Origin: DALYJJ01 sp031969915
GTDB lineage: Bacteria; Acidobacteriota; Terriglobia; Bryobacterales; Bryobacteraceae
Length of the DNA: 51,212 bases
Assembly (NCBI GenBank): GCA_031969915.1
Contig: DALYJJ010000033.1
Span: forward strand, 1 to 51,212
Direction of reading: 5' to 3'
Part shown: positions 17,552-27,500 of the stretch, one piece after another
Layout: every line of letters starts with the position of its first letter
How positions within the stretch are numbered: the first letter of the stretch is position 1
The notes under the pieces: model-generated
Told to the model about the DNA's origin: nothing
Database searches by the model: none
Seen by the model: the letters and a program-made list of their open reading frames with translations, nothing else
Program-made: the position numbers and the translations under genes

Positions 17552-17872
17552 ATGCAGAGAGTGTGCTTTCTTCTCCAGGTGAAGCCCGACCGGCTGGACG
17601 AGTACAAGGAGCGCCACAAGAGCGTTTGGCCTGAGATGCAGCAGGCGCTGCGCGAGACGGGCTGGGGCAACTACACGCTGTTCCTGCGGGACGACGGGCT
17701 GCTGGTGGGCTACCTGGAAACGCCGGACTTCGACGCGGCGTTGCGCGGCATGGCGGCGCAGGAAGTGAACGGGCGCTGGCAGCGCGAGATGGCGGGCTTC
17801 TTTGTGGACCCGGCGGGGCGCAAGGCCGACGAGCAGATGCGGCCGCTCGAGGAAGTGTTCCACCTGGACTGA
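17552..17872 (+). CDS. rhaM: L-rhamnose mutarotase
   Basis: A 106-residue dimeric alpha/beta-barrel protein of the RhaM family: RVCFLLQVKPDRLDEYKERHKSVWPEM, GWGNYTLFLRD, VGYLETPDFDAALRGMA. The family's usual length is about 104 residues. His22 of E. coli RhaM, an active-site residue, corresponds to the His in KERHKSVWPEM. It interconverts the alpha and beta anomers of L-rhamnose. The ATG at 17552 is the only start that gives the family's N-terminus. It stands alone, 15 kb from the rhamnose isomerase gene. Confidence 0.93.
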   Translation: MQRVCFLLQVKPDRLDEYKERHKSVWPEMQQALRETGWGNYTLFLRDDGLLVGYLETPDFDAALRGMAAQEVNGRWQREMAGFFVDPAGRKADEQMRPLEEVFHLD

Positions 17873-17889
17873 GCACGGGACTGAGCACG
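17866..17889. repeat. 12-bp tandem repeat over the rhaM stop codon
   Basis: GGACTGAGCACG occurs twice in perfect tandem, and the first copy contains the rhaM stop codon TGA (17870-17872). This looks like a recent small duplication with no effect on the protein. Confidence 0.75.
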
Positions 17890-17995
17890 ACGGAGACGAC
17901 TGCGCACGACGGTGGACAGCCCCTCCGCCCTGCGGTATTCTGAGAATTGGCCTGAGAACGTTCGTGCCCCCCGGCTGCGGTCGTTTCTTGTTCCT

Positions 17996-18084
17996 GGACA
18001 GGTGGCCGAGTGGTTAATGGCAGCAGACTGTAAATCTGCCGCTCCTTGCGAGCTACGGAGGTTCGAATCCTCCCCTGTCCACCA
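17996..18084 (+). tRNA. tRNA-Tyr (anticodon GTA)
   Basis: The 7-bp acceptor stem GGACAGG/CCTGTCC, a D-arm GGCCGAGTGGTTAATGGC, the anticodon loop CTGTAAA with GTA, a long class-II variable arm and the T-arm GGTTCGAATCC are all present, followed by the discriminator A and an encoded CCA. The long variable arm plus GTA identifies tRNA-Tyr. Confidence 0.97.
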
Positions 18085-18099
18085 GTCACTTTCCCTCGG

Positions 18100-18175
<76 letters not shown>

Positions 18176-18261
18176 TCGCCTTCCCGGCTCTCCCTCCCGC
18201 CTCCATTTGCTGAGCGTGTCACGCTATCCCCCTGCGCACCGGCGCGCGGCGAGATGGGCCG

Positions 18262-18786
18262 TCAGCCCGGAGGCGGCGCACCGGGCCTGCGCTTGCGCGG
18301 CGAGATGCGCTTCACCTCGGTGGAATGCGCGTGCGTTCCGGGTCCCAGAGTGGATTGTGCGGCGGCTTGGCGGAGCAGCACCCGCCATTCCGGGCGGGCG
18401 AGGTCCTCGGGCGAGCGCATCTTGATGTGGCGGACGTTGCGTCCGGCGCCTTCCAGCACGCCCGCGGGATCGTCGAGCTGGGCGCCGAAGTTGTAGCCAA
18501 GGTTGACGTGCCTGGCGTACACGGCAACGTGGCAGACACCTTCCTGATACCGGCTGTTGGGACCGTACCCGATGGCCACCGCGTTGTAGGCGTCGTAGAC
18601 GTACTCACAACACGGAGGCAGCTCGGCGAGCACGGCGGCGCGGACCGCGAGCGCGAGTTCGCGGGTCGCGGGCGCGTAAGGCTCTAAAAAACCAAGGAGT
18701 TCGCGCGACGGAGGCGGACTCGCGGCGGGGTTCTTTTTCGCGGCCACTCGCCGATGATACCTGGCGGCGATACATGGCGGCGACAC
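18262..18786 (-). CDS. DUF1801 family protein
   Basis: A protein of up to 174 residues with the DUF1801/YdhG-like fold: LLGFLEPYAPATRELALAVRAAVLAELPPCCEYVYDAYNAVAIGYG, then HVAVYARHVNLGYNFGAQLDDPAGVLEGAGRNVRHIKMRSPEDL. It ends in a basic tail (SPRKRRPG). Function is not known for the family. The true start is uncertain: the first ATG is at 18786, and a GTG at 18747 would start at VAAKKNP, closer to the domain. No clear ribosome binding site is seen for either. Confidence 0.83.
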   Translation of the reverse strand: MSPPCIAARYHRRVAAKKNPAASPPPSRELLGFLEPYAPATRELALAVRAAVLAELPPCCEYVYDAYNAVAIGYGPNSRYQEGVCHVAVYARHVNLGYNFGAQLDDPAGVLEGAGRNVRHIKMRSPEDLARPEWRVLLRQAAAQSTLGPGTHAHSTEVKRISPRKRRPGAPPPG

Positions 18787-18802
18787 AGGGCGGCGAACCC
18801 CC

Positions 18803-18831
18803 TTTTCATCCCGGGCGCGGCCTGATATGAT
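18803..18831 (+). promoter_or_regulatory. Promoter of the first TonB-dependent receptor gene
   Basis: -35 TTTTCA (18803-18808), 17-nt spacer, and an extended -10 TGATATGAT with the hexamer TATGAT at 18826-18831. The leader to the ATG at 18895 is about 57 nt, longer than for most genes in the window. Confidence 0.6.
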
Positions 18832-18894
18832 CCATTCCGGCTCAAAGAGAGCTGAATATCTATATCTTTGCTTCGGGAGATCTATTCAAACACT

Positions 18895-21800
18895 ATGTGG
18901 AAAGCAGTAGCCCTGTTGCTATCGCTGGTCTGCGCCCTTTCGGGTCAGACCATTTCCAGCTCGCTGCGCGGCGTTGTGGTGGACGCCAGCGGCGCTGCTG
19001 TCCCAGGCGCCACCTGTTCGCTGACGAACGCGGCCACCGGCGCGGAGACCTCGGTCACCGCCGACGCGGTGGGCAACTGCGTTTTCTCGAACGTCCTGCC
19101 CGGGGCGTACAACCTCACGGTCAAGATGACCGGGTTCAAGACGCTGACGGGCAAAAACATTCAAGTGACAGCCAACCAGAACCGCACGCTCGGGCAATTG
19201 CAGCTCGAAGTGGGCGGGGTGGCGGAATCGATCGAAGTCACCGGTGAGGTGTCACAGATCAACCTGGCGTCCGCCGAGAAGTCGGGGACGATCAACGTAG
19301 TTCAGTTGCAGAACATCGCGGTGAAGGGGCGCGACTTCTTCGCGTTGCTGAACACCGTTCCGGGCGTGGTGGACAACTTCTCGCAGCGGCGCGAGACGAG
19401 TTCGCCGGACGCCATCCGCGGAACGTTCATCAACGGCCAGCGGGAGAACCAGAAGAACCTGGCGGTGGACGGGATCACGAATCTGGACACGGGTTCGAAC
19501 TCGACCATTCACTTCCAGCCGAACATGGACGCGATCGCCGAGATCAAAGTGCTCACCTCGAACTACCAGGCTGAGTTCGGGCGCAACGGCGGCGGCGTGA
19601 TCACCGTCGTCACCAAGGGCGGCGGCAAGGACTTCCATGGCACCGGGTATTGGCAGTACCGGCATGAATCCTTGAACGCCAACACCTTCTTCAACAACCG
19701 TGAGAGCCGGCAGAAGAACCCCTACCGGTATCGGATCAACGGCTTCTCCATCGGCGGGCCGATCTACATTCCGAAGACCTTCAACACGAACAAGGACAAG
19801 CTGTTCTTCTTCTTCAGCCAGGAGTATGTGGGCATGAAGCGCGACTACGGCGTGCGGTACGCGAACACGCCCACGGCGCTCGAGCGGGAAGGGAACTTTT
19901 CGAACAGCCGCAACAGCGACGGCTCGCTGATCCCGATCAAGGACCCGACGACGGGCCAGAACTTCCCCGGGAACATCATTCCGAAGGACCGGTTCAACGC
20001 CATCGGAGGGAAGATCCTGAACTTCTTCCCGCTGCCGAACTGGGTGGATCCGGATCCGAAGGAGCTCTACAACCGCAACTACCGGAGCCAGCTTTCCAGC
20101 AGCTATCCGAAGCGCCAGGATATGTTCCGCGTCGATTACAACCTGGGCTCGTCCACGCAGTTCTACTATCGCTACATCAAGGACAAGGACGAGCAGGATA
20201 CGCCGTGGGGCCTCTGGGTGAATGGCAACCTGAACTACGACCTGACGCCGACCGTGTTCGGCCAGCCGGGCAAGGGCCACAACTTCCACATGAGCCACAT
20301 GTTCTCGCCCACGCTGGTGAACGAAGTGATTTTCGGCAAGAGCCGGAACAACCTCTACTTCTATCCGAGGGATCCTTCGAAACTGGACCGCGGTCTGATC
20401 GGCAACCCGCCGCAGTGGTACCAGGACAAGGGCACGGGCGTGACGTATGTGGACAGCGTGAATTACATCCCGAACCTCACCTTCGGCGGCAACCCGAACC
20501 CGATCACGGCGCACTTCGGGAACATCCCGTATGAGAACTACAACAACATCTGGAGCTTCGTGGACAACATCAGCAAGGTGTGGAAATCACACACCATCAA
20601 GGCCGGTGTGTACATCGAGCGAACCCAGAAATACCAGGTAGGCGGGGGCAACTGGCGCGGCGATTTCAACTTCGGCCGCAACGCGAACAACCCGCTGGAC
20701 GCCAACCACGGTTTCGCCAACGCGCTGCTCGGCAACTTCAACACCTATTCGGAAGCCACCGCGCGCGTGAACGGCGATTGGTGGTTCTGGAACGTCGAGA
20801 CCTTTATCCAAGACAACTGGCGGGTGAGCCGCAAGCTGACGCTGGACATCGGCGTGCGCTTCTACCGCCTGGCGCCGCAGACCGACCGCAACAGCACCAT
20901 CGCGAGCTTCGATCCGTTCGCTTTCAACATCCGCAGCGCGCCGACGCTCTACATGCCGATTCGCGACTCGGCGAACCGGCGCGTGGCGGTGAACCCACTG
21001 ACCGGCCAGTTGGCGCCTGCGCCGCTGATCGGGCTCTTTGTGCCGGGCAGCGGTAACGTCGCCAACGGCGCGTTCGTGGGCGGCGAAGGCGGCTATCCGA
21101 AGGGCCTCTATTCGGTGCCCTTCCTCGACTACGGACCGCGCGTGGGCTTCGCCTACGACGTGTTCGGCAACGGGAAGACCGCAATCCGGGGCGGCTTCGG
21201 CATGTTCAAGGACCGGATGCAGGGCAACCCGACCATGGACACCAACGGGAATCCGCCGGTGACCTTCCGGCCCACCTTGAACTTCGACAACCTGAACACC
21301 TACGCGAGCGTTCCCGGCGCGACCGGCCCGACTGGCATCAACATGCTCTTCGCCGAGCAAGCGCTCTCCACCACCATGAACTTCAGCCTGGGCATCCAGC
21401 AGCAGATTCGCGATTGGGCGTTCGACGCCTCCTACGTGGGCGGCCTTTCCCGCCACCTGCTGGCCAGCAAGAACATCAATCCGATTCCGATGTTCGCGCG
21501 CTTCGTGGACCGCAATCCGCAGAACGCCGACCCGAGCAGCCCGGCCTCGCCGCTGCCGGACAACTTCCTGCGGCCCTATCGCGGATGGGCGGACATCAAC
21601 TACCGCACCAACGGGTACTCGTCGAACTACCATTCGGCGCAGTTCTCGGTGAACAAACGCTACTCGAGCGGGCTGCAGGTGGGCGTTGCCTACACCTTCT
21701 CGAAGACGCTTGGCGTAGCGGACGGCGACACGTCCGGCCTTAGCCCCTACTTCAACGTTCGCAGCCGGAACTACGGGCGGCTGGGCTTCGACCGGCCCCA

Positions 21801-22362
21801 CGTTTTCGTGGCCAACTACGTCTATGACACGCCGAAGATCGCGAATCGCATCTCGAGCTTCAAGCCGCTCGGCTGGGTGCTCGATAACTGGCAACTCTCG
21901 GGCATGACGACGCTGCAGAGCGGCGGTCCGTTCACGCCGGGCTTCGGCCTGCAATCCGCCGAAGAGTGGACCGGTTCGGCGGAAGGCGCGCGCGTGGATA
22001 TCGTGGGCGATCCGAAGCTGCCGTCAAGCGAACGCACCTTCGACCGCTGGTTCAACACCTCCGCCATCCGGATGCCCGCCAAGGGTACCTTCGGAACGGC
22101 GGGCGTGAACGTGATGCGGAACCCCGGCATCAACAACTGGGATCTCTCCATCACCAAGCGCATTCCGCTGGGCTCCGAACAGCGCTGGATGCAGTTCCGC
22201 ACGGAGCTATTCAACGCCTGGAACCACACCCAGTACTCGAGCATCAGCACCGGAACCACCTTCGAGAACAAGACGGGTGACCAGAAGAGCCCCACGTTCG
22301 GGCGCATCAGCGGCACCCGCGACCCCCGCATCATCCAGTTGTCGTTGAAGCTCTACTTCTGA
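18895..22362 (+). CDS. TonB-dependent receptor, Oar-like with CarboxypepD_reg domain
   Basis: An outer-membrane protein of 1155 residues. The signal peptide MWKAVALLLSLVCALSGQT is followed by a carboxypeptidase-regulatory beta-sandwich (LRGVVVDASGAAVPGATCSLTN... GNCVFSNVLPGAYNLTVKMTGF). Next come a plug domain (INVVQLQNIAVKGRDFFALLNTVPGV... FGRNGGGVITVVTKGG) and a large beta barrel ending in Phe (LSLKLYF). This is the acidobacterial Oar-like layout, thought to import or bind large glycans. The ATG at 18895 is chosen because it begins the signal peptide; a TTG nine codons upstream is possible. It stands alone, convergent with the GH31-receptor-MFS operon and 30-odd nt from a hairpin. Confidence 0.92.
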   Translation: MWKAVALLLSLVCALSGQTISSSLRGVVVDASGAAVPGATCSLTNAATGAETSVTADAVGNCVFSNVLPGAYNLTVKMTGFKTLTGKNIQVTANQNRTLGQLQLEVGGVAESIEVTGEVSQINLASAEKSGTINVVQLQNIAVKGRDFFALLNTVPGVVDNFSQRRETSSPDAIRGTFINGQRENQKNLAVDGITNLDTGSNSTIHFQPNMDAIAEIKVLTSNYQAEFGRNGGGVITVVTKGGGKDFHGTGYWQYRHESLNANTFFNNRESRQKNPYRYRINGFSIGGPIYIPKTFNTNKDKLFFFFSQEYVGMKRDYGVRYANTPTALEREGNFSNSRNSDGSLIPIKDPTTGQNFPGNIIPKDRFNAIGGKILNFFPLPNWVDPDPKELYNRNYRSQLSSSYPKRQDMFRVDYNLGSSTQFYYRYIKDKDEQDTPWGLWVNGNLNYDLTPTVFGQPGKGHNFHMSHMFSPTLVNEVIFGKSRNNLYFYPRDPSKLDRGLIGNPPQWYQDKGTGVTYVDSVNYIPNLTFGGNPNPITAHFGNIPYENYNNIWSFVDNISKVWKSHTIKAGVYIERTQKYQVGGGNWRGDFNFGRNANNPLDANHGFANALLGNFNTYSEATARVNGDWWFWNVETFIQDNWRVSRKLTLDIGVRFYRLAPQTDRNSTIASFDPFAFNIRSAPTLYMPIRDSANRRVAVNPLTGQLAPAPLIGLFVPGSGNVANGAFVGGEGGYPKGLYSVPFLDYGPRVGFAYDVFGNGKTAIRGGFGMFKDRMQGNPTMDTNGNPPVTFRPTLNFDNLNTYASVPGATGPTGINMLFAEQALSTTMNFSLGIQQQIRDWAFDASYVGGLSRHLLASKNINPIPMFARFVDRNPQNADPSSPASPLPDNFLRPYRGWADINYRTNGYSSNYHSAQFSVNKRYSSGLQVGVAYTFSKTLGVADGDTSGLSPYFNVRSRNYGRLGFDRPHVFVANYVYDTPKIANRISSFKPLGWVLDNWQLSGMTTLQSGGPFTPGFGLQSAEEWTGSAEGARVDIVGDPKLPSSERTFDRWFNTSAIRMPAKGTFGTAGVNVMRNPGINNWDLSITKRIPLGSEQRWMQFRTELFNAWNHTQYSSISTGTTFENKTGDQKSPTFGRISGTRDPRIIQLSLKLYF

Positions 22363-22375
22363 CGCTGGATCCATT

Positions 22376-22410
22376 CCGCGGCCGTCCCTCACCCCCAGGG
22401 ACGGCCGCGG
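22376..22410. terminator. Perfect 14-bp inverted repeat between convergent genes
   Basis: 22376-22389 and 22397-22410 are exact reverse complements with a 7-nt loop. It sits between the stop of the receptor gene (22362) and the stop of the GH31 gene (22417). There is no T-run on either side, so it may act as a bidirectional terminator needing Rho or as an mRNA 3'-end stabiliser. Confidence 0.65.
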
Positions 22411-22416
22411 GAATCT

Positions 22417-24570
22417 TCAGAAGCGCACCGCCGCCGGCGCGCCCTTGTAAACCAGTTCCTTCTCCACGCCCTCCGGCAGCAGGCGGACCCGGAACGTGCG
22501 CTCCGGGCCGGGCCGGGCGCCCGCGGCCGGCTCCACGCGCAGCCGCCGCGCGCGGTCGTCCCAGGTGAAGCGCGTGCGAGTTCCCTGCCCCTTCAGGTAC
22601 TCCTGCGAAACCCCGTCGTCTTCATAAAGGACAAAACGGCCATCCGCGCCCCGGTAGATCCGGATGGTGGTTGGTCCGGTCACCGCCTGGCCCGTATACT
22701 GCCGCACGGGGTCGAGCGGAATGATGGCGCCGGCGCGGGCGTAGAGGGGCAGCGTGGAAAGCTCAACCTTGCGCTGGATCGCCCGGCCGCCCGCCTGGAA
22801 TTCTCCGGTCCACCAATCGTACCAACCGCCCTCCGGCAGATAGACGCTTCGTGAAGTTACTCCCTTCTCAACCACCGGCGCCACCAGGATCTCCCGCCCC
22901 CAGAGATACTGATCGCCGTGCTGTGCCGCCTCCTGGTCGTTCTGGTAATGCAGCCACAGCGGGCGCATCATCGGAAGGCCGGTGTCGTGAGACTCGCGCG
23001 CCAGCGTGTAATTGTATGGGAGTAACTGGTACCGGAGATTCAAGTAATCCCGGCAGATGGGCTCAACGGCCGCGTTTCGCAGTTCCGAAGGGTCCGGACT
23101 CTCTTTCTCCTCAACCGGCCCGAGTTCGCCCGTGTTCCAGCCCCACGGCAGGCGCAGGTGCCACGTGCGGCCATGACCGCGGAACGACGAAGTAAATGCC
23201 GAGAACTGAAACCATCGAACGTATAACTCGCCGGTAAGTTCTTTCTTCGGGATAAACCCGCCCACGTCGGAGCCCCAGAACGGAGTCAGGCTCACGGAGT
23301 GGTTTAGGCCGACCGGAACGTGCGCGGCCAGCGTCTCCCAGCGGCTCTCGGGGTCGCCCGACCAGATCCAGCCGCCGTAGCGCGCAACTCCGGCATAGCC
23401 GGTACGGTGCAGCGCCCACGGGCGCAGATTGGGACGATCCGCCAGCGGGCCCTCGTAATACGCACGATGGCGGGCGATCCGGTTTTCCTGCGGCAGCTCG
23501 TCGCCGTCATCGGGCCACCAGGCATCCGCTCCTTCGGCCTGGGCCATCCGGTGGCGATTCCAGTAATTGCGAATGTGGTTGGGATGATCGGAAGCCTCCG
23601 CGATCGACTCCCCGTGAAGATCCCGCGGAGCGCGATTCACGTGCAGGATCACTTTCAGGTTGAGTTCGTGCAGGCGGGAGAGGATCTCTTTCGGCTGGTC
23701 GAACGTGGCCGGGTTGAACTCAATCGAACCGTGGCCCTGGTTCCAACCTGCCGGGCAGTAACCGGTGCCTAAGTAGATCACCGCGTCGCACGGCAGGTTT
23801 TTCTCGCGAAAGGTACGCGCCACACCCAGCACTTCCCCGGGGCCGGCCAGCGTCCGGTGGGACTGCATGTAGCCGAGAACCCACTTGGGCGGCATCGGCG
23901 CACGCCCGGTTAACGCCGTGTAATCGCCCAGCATGCCCGCCGGATCGCCGGCGAACAGAAAGACGCGCACCGGCCGCGCCGCCGGATCGTCGCCGCCATG
24001 GTAGGTTCCCTGCGATGGATCCTTGAGGTCGAACTCGCCCTTCTGTCCCGGAAGTCCCGCCAGAAAGAGACCCCAGCCCGCGGGGCTGACCACAAACGGG
24101 ATTGAGATCCGGGAGCCGTAAACCGGCCGGTTCGCAGCTCCCCATCCGTCGGACATGGGGTAAACGCGGCCGCGCCGATCGTAGCCGGCCGCACCTTCGC
24201 CGAGGCCGAAAACGGCGGCTCCGGTACGGAACGTCAGCGTTGGCGCCGTTTCGCTCCAAACCAACTCCTGCACGAGCCGGCCGTCCCTCCGGCGCGTGAC
24301 GGTCACCGAAAACGGCGCCGCCTGCAGCCGGTAGCGGTACGCGCCGGCGTTGAAAGCAGCCGGCCGCGGCAGTTCGCTGCCCTTCCAGAGAAGCGTGCTT
24401 CGGTAGGCCGTCAACTGGCTGGTCTTCGAGGGGTCTCCCAGGCGAACCTCGATCCCTCCGCCGCCCACCTTGGCCAGAGTCACTTCGTACGGCTGCCCGG
24501 CATGCCGGATGGGAGCGGCTTCCGCCGCGACGGAAGCCAGGAGCCAGAACAGCAGGATTGGTTTTCTCAT
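22417..24570 (-). CDS. Secreted glycoside hydrolase family 31 (alpha-glucosidase/alpha-xylosidase type)
   Basis: A 717-residue protein with a signal peptide (MRKPILLFWLLASVAAEAA). An N-terminal beta domain is followed by the GH31 barrel starting at PPKWVLGYMQSHRT (residues 228-240). The catalytic nucleophile is Asp354 (WWPDDGDELP) and the acid/base Asp406 (WIWSGDPESRW). Further family motifs are FWGSDVGGF (431-439) and the C-terminal beta domain with RIYRGADGRFVLYEDDGVSQEY. It hydrolyses terminal alpha-linked sugars; the precise bond cannot be read from the sequence. Its ATG is one base after the stop of the upstream receptor gene, so the two are tightly coupled. Confidence 0.93.
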   Translation of the reverse strand: MRKPILLFWLLASVAAEAAPIRHAGQPYEVTLAKVGGGGIEVRLGDPSKTSQLTAYRSTLLWKGSELPRPAAFNAGAYRYRLQAAPFSVTVTRRRDGRLVQELVWSETAPTLTFRTGAAVFGLGEGAAGYDRRGRVYPMSDGWGAANRPVYGSRISIPFVVSPAGWGLFLAGLPGQKGEFDLKDPSQGTYHGGDDPAARPVRVFLFAGDPAGMLGDYTALTGRAPMPPKWVLGYMQSHRTLAGPGEVLGVARTFREKNLPCDAVIYLGTGYCPAGWNQGHGSIEFNPATFDQPKEILSRLHELNLKVILHVNRAPRDLHGESIAEASDHPNHIRNYWNRHRMAQAEGADAWWPDDGDELPQENRIARHRAYYEGPLADRPNLRPWALHRTGYAGVARYGGWIWSGDPESRWETLAAHVPVGLNHSVSLTPFWGSDVGGFIPKKELTGELYVRWFQFSAFTSSFRGHGRTWHLRLPWGWNTGELGPVEEKESPDPSELRNAAVEPICRDYLNLRYQLLPYNYTLARESHDTGLPMMRPLWLHYQNDQEAAQHGDQYLWGREILVAPVVEKGVTSRSVYLPEGGWYDWWTGEFQAGGRAIQRKVELSTLPLYARAGAIIPLDPVRQYTGQAVTGPTTIRIYRGADGRFVLYEDDGVSQEYLKGQGTRTRFTWDDRARRLRVEPAAGARPGPERTFRVRLLPEGVEKELVYKGAPAAVRF

Positions 24571-24571
24571 G

Positions 24572-27500
24572 TCAGAAACGGACCTGCAGGCTCGCCTGGT
24601 ATTCGCGCGGCGACTGCGCCGAAGTGGACCGCCCGAAGTTGATGTTGATCAGGTCGGACACCGGCGCGTTGAGGTTGACGTTGTTCAAGCTGTTGAAGGC
24701 TTCCAGACGAAGCATGGCGCCGATGCGCTCGGTGATCTGGAAGTTCTTGCCGAGCGCCAGATCGAGGCGAATGAACGCCGGGCCGCGGAACGTATTGCGC
24801 CCCAGGTTGCCGAGCGTCCCGGAAGCCGGAAGCGAGAAGGCCGACGCGGCGAAGATGCCGCTGAGCAGTTCCTGGCGCGTGTATTCCTTCCGCTTCAGCG
24901 AGTCCGACGGCGCGTTCGGGCGGTCCGCGTTGGTGCCGTCTCCGTTGAAGTCCCCGCGCGGCCACGGGGCGGTAGAGGTAACCGTGAACGGGAAGCCTTT
25001 TTCGATCACCGTGTAACCGGAAAGTTGCCAGCCGCCAAGTAACTTACAGGCCACGCCCGGGCACTTACGCAGCCAGGGAAGCTCATACAAACCAACCATC
25101 GCCAGCCGCTGCGGGATATCGAACGAAGCGAGCGAGCGATCCAGCCGGCGGTTGCCGATCTCCTGGTAGGACGTGTCGGCCTGCGCCGTTTCGGCGTCGG
25201 TGATTACCTTGCCGTAAGTGAACGAGCCCTGAAGCGTGAGCCCTTTCGCGAACGGCCGGCGCAGTGAGATCGTGCCGCCGTGATAGATCGAGTTCGAGGC
25301 GGACTGGCTCGAGCGGATGGACGAGAAGCTCGGATTCAACCCGTCGAAGCGATTGTCGACCAGGTCGCCGGTGTAGCGATTGATGTTGGCGACGTTGATC
25401 AGGTGATGGGCGCCGGTGCCCAGGTAACTGACCTCGAGGACCGTGCGGCCGGGCAGAGCGCGCTGGATGCCGAAGAACCAGTCGTGCGCGGTCGGATTAC
25501 GAAAACCGGGATCGACGGCCACCACGGAGACGCGCGCGCCGCGAATGCCGTTTCTCGGGTCCAGACCCAGGGCCAGCGACGGATCGAGCGGAAAACCCAG
25601 ATAGGGCTGCGAGGTATCGCCCAGCCGGTAGGTGAAGCTGGTGCCGAACAACAGGCCTACGTTGGCGACGGCGCGCAGCGGGGGGTTGTCGCGATAGAGG
25701 CCGGGGACCACCGTGGCCAGGCGGTCGAACGACATCCCGTATCCGCCGCGAACCACGGTGCGCCCGTTGCCGCCGAGGTCCCAGGAAAACCCGAGTCGGG
25801 GGCCGAAGTTCATGTTGTCGGCGGGCCACATCTTGACGACGACGTCCACCTTTCCCGCCGCGACACCCCCGGTGAAACTGCTGCCCGGCGCCCACTGGAA
25901 TGTGCGCAGGCGATCGGTGGCGTCGGTGATCGGCCCATAATATTCGTAACGCAGGCCGATGTTCAGGGTGAAGTTACGGCGGAGTTTCCAGTCGTCCTGC
26001 ACGAAGAGGCCGCCTTCCCACATGCGAATGGCGCAGTCGGTGGCCGAGGGCTCGCCGGTTCGCGGGTCGACGCTGCGCGTCATCTGGATCGGTTCGTCGT
26101 CGGCGAAGTCGAGAATACTCGCGAAATTGTAGATCGGAATGAAGGCGGCCGTATTGCGCAGGTTATTGTGCATGCGCCGGAGCTCGCCGCCGGCGCGCAG
26201 ATTGTGTTTGCCGCGCGTCCAGGAGAGCGTGTTCTTGATGTTATAGTTTGTCTGGAACCAACCGCCCGGAAACACATTGACATCCTGGAACCCGGTGCTC
26301 CCGGTGATATTCAACTGCGGTATGTTCTGGTTTTTCGGAACCGCGGGAACACCGGCTAGGCGCATCACTCCGGCGCGAAACTCATTCAGCAGCGCGGGGG
26401 TGAAGATATGCGTGTGATTGATGTTGCCGAAATAGGCGGTGTCGTCCTGGGGGCGAACGAATTGCGGGCGCAAGCCGGTGTTCTGCGCCACGCCCTTGGT
26501 CCGGTAGAGATTGCCGTAGAGACGGTCCTTGCCGGGGCGCAGTTCGTGATCGATGCGAACGTTGAACTGGTCTCCGTTCCGTGACGCGTCCGGAACGAAT
26601 GAAACGCTCCCCAGATCCGGAATCCCGTCCGGCACGTTGCTCCAGCGGTTCACCCCGGCCTGCGGACTTCCGATGTCGCGAAAGTTGAACGTCGGATCGG
26701 CGATCGGGCGGAAGTCGTTCAGGATCTTGGCCGCGATCGAATTGGGACGGGTCCGCGCGACGAAGTCGCGGAACTGCGGCGTCTCCACGGTGGAGATGCT
26801 CGCCCGCGCGCCCGAACGGCGCAGGCCCTCATAGGAATGGAAGAAGAACGTGCGGTTCTTCACCAAGGGCCCGCCCACCGAGTAACCGAACTGGTGGGAC
26901 CGGAAGACCGGAACCGCCGCCTCAAACATGTTCCGCGAGGAGAGCGTGTTGTTCTGGAAGTACTCCGACACGGTCCCGTGGAATTCGTTGGTTCCGGATT
27001 TCGTCAACACCTGCACCTGCGCCCCGCTATTCCGCCCGTCCTCGGCAGAGAAGTTATGCGAGACCACGCGGACTTCGGCCACCGAGTCGATGCTCGGGGT
27101 CAGATTGACCGTCCCGCCGCGCGACACGGAGTTAATGCTCGTGTCGTCCACGGTGTAGTAGTTCGCCTCCGACCGCTGGCCGGCGGCGCGCACGGCGGGC
27201 GCGGGCTCACCGGCGTAGACGTCACTGCCGAACGCCCGCCCCGTGACGCCCGGCTGAAGCGCCAGCAGATTGTAAATGTTGCGGCCGGGCGCCGGGAGGT
27301 TGCGGATTTCGCTCGTCGAGAGGGTTCCCGAGATCCGGCTCTTCTCCGTCTCCAGCACCGCGCCCTCGCCGGTGATCGTCACTTTCTCGACGATGTTGCC
27401 GACATCCAGCACGAAGTCCACCTTGCGCAACTCATCGATCCCGATGGTGACTCCCTTCTGCTCCGCGCTGGTGAACCCCTGGGCTTCGATCACGACATCG

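Noticed and set aside
17292..18089. 265-residue minus-strand frame containing RIRTSVARKERQIYSLLPL
   Set aside because: It is the antisense translation of the tRNA-Tyr gene, a well-known false ORF in databases, and it also runs antisense to rhaM.
19252..20514. 420-residue minus-strand frame over the TonB-dependent receptor
   Set aside because: Antisense shadow of the receptor; Val/Arg/His-rich, no start signals.
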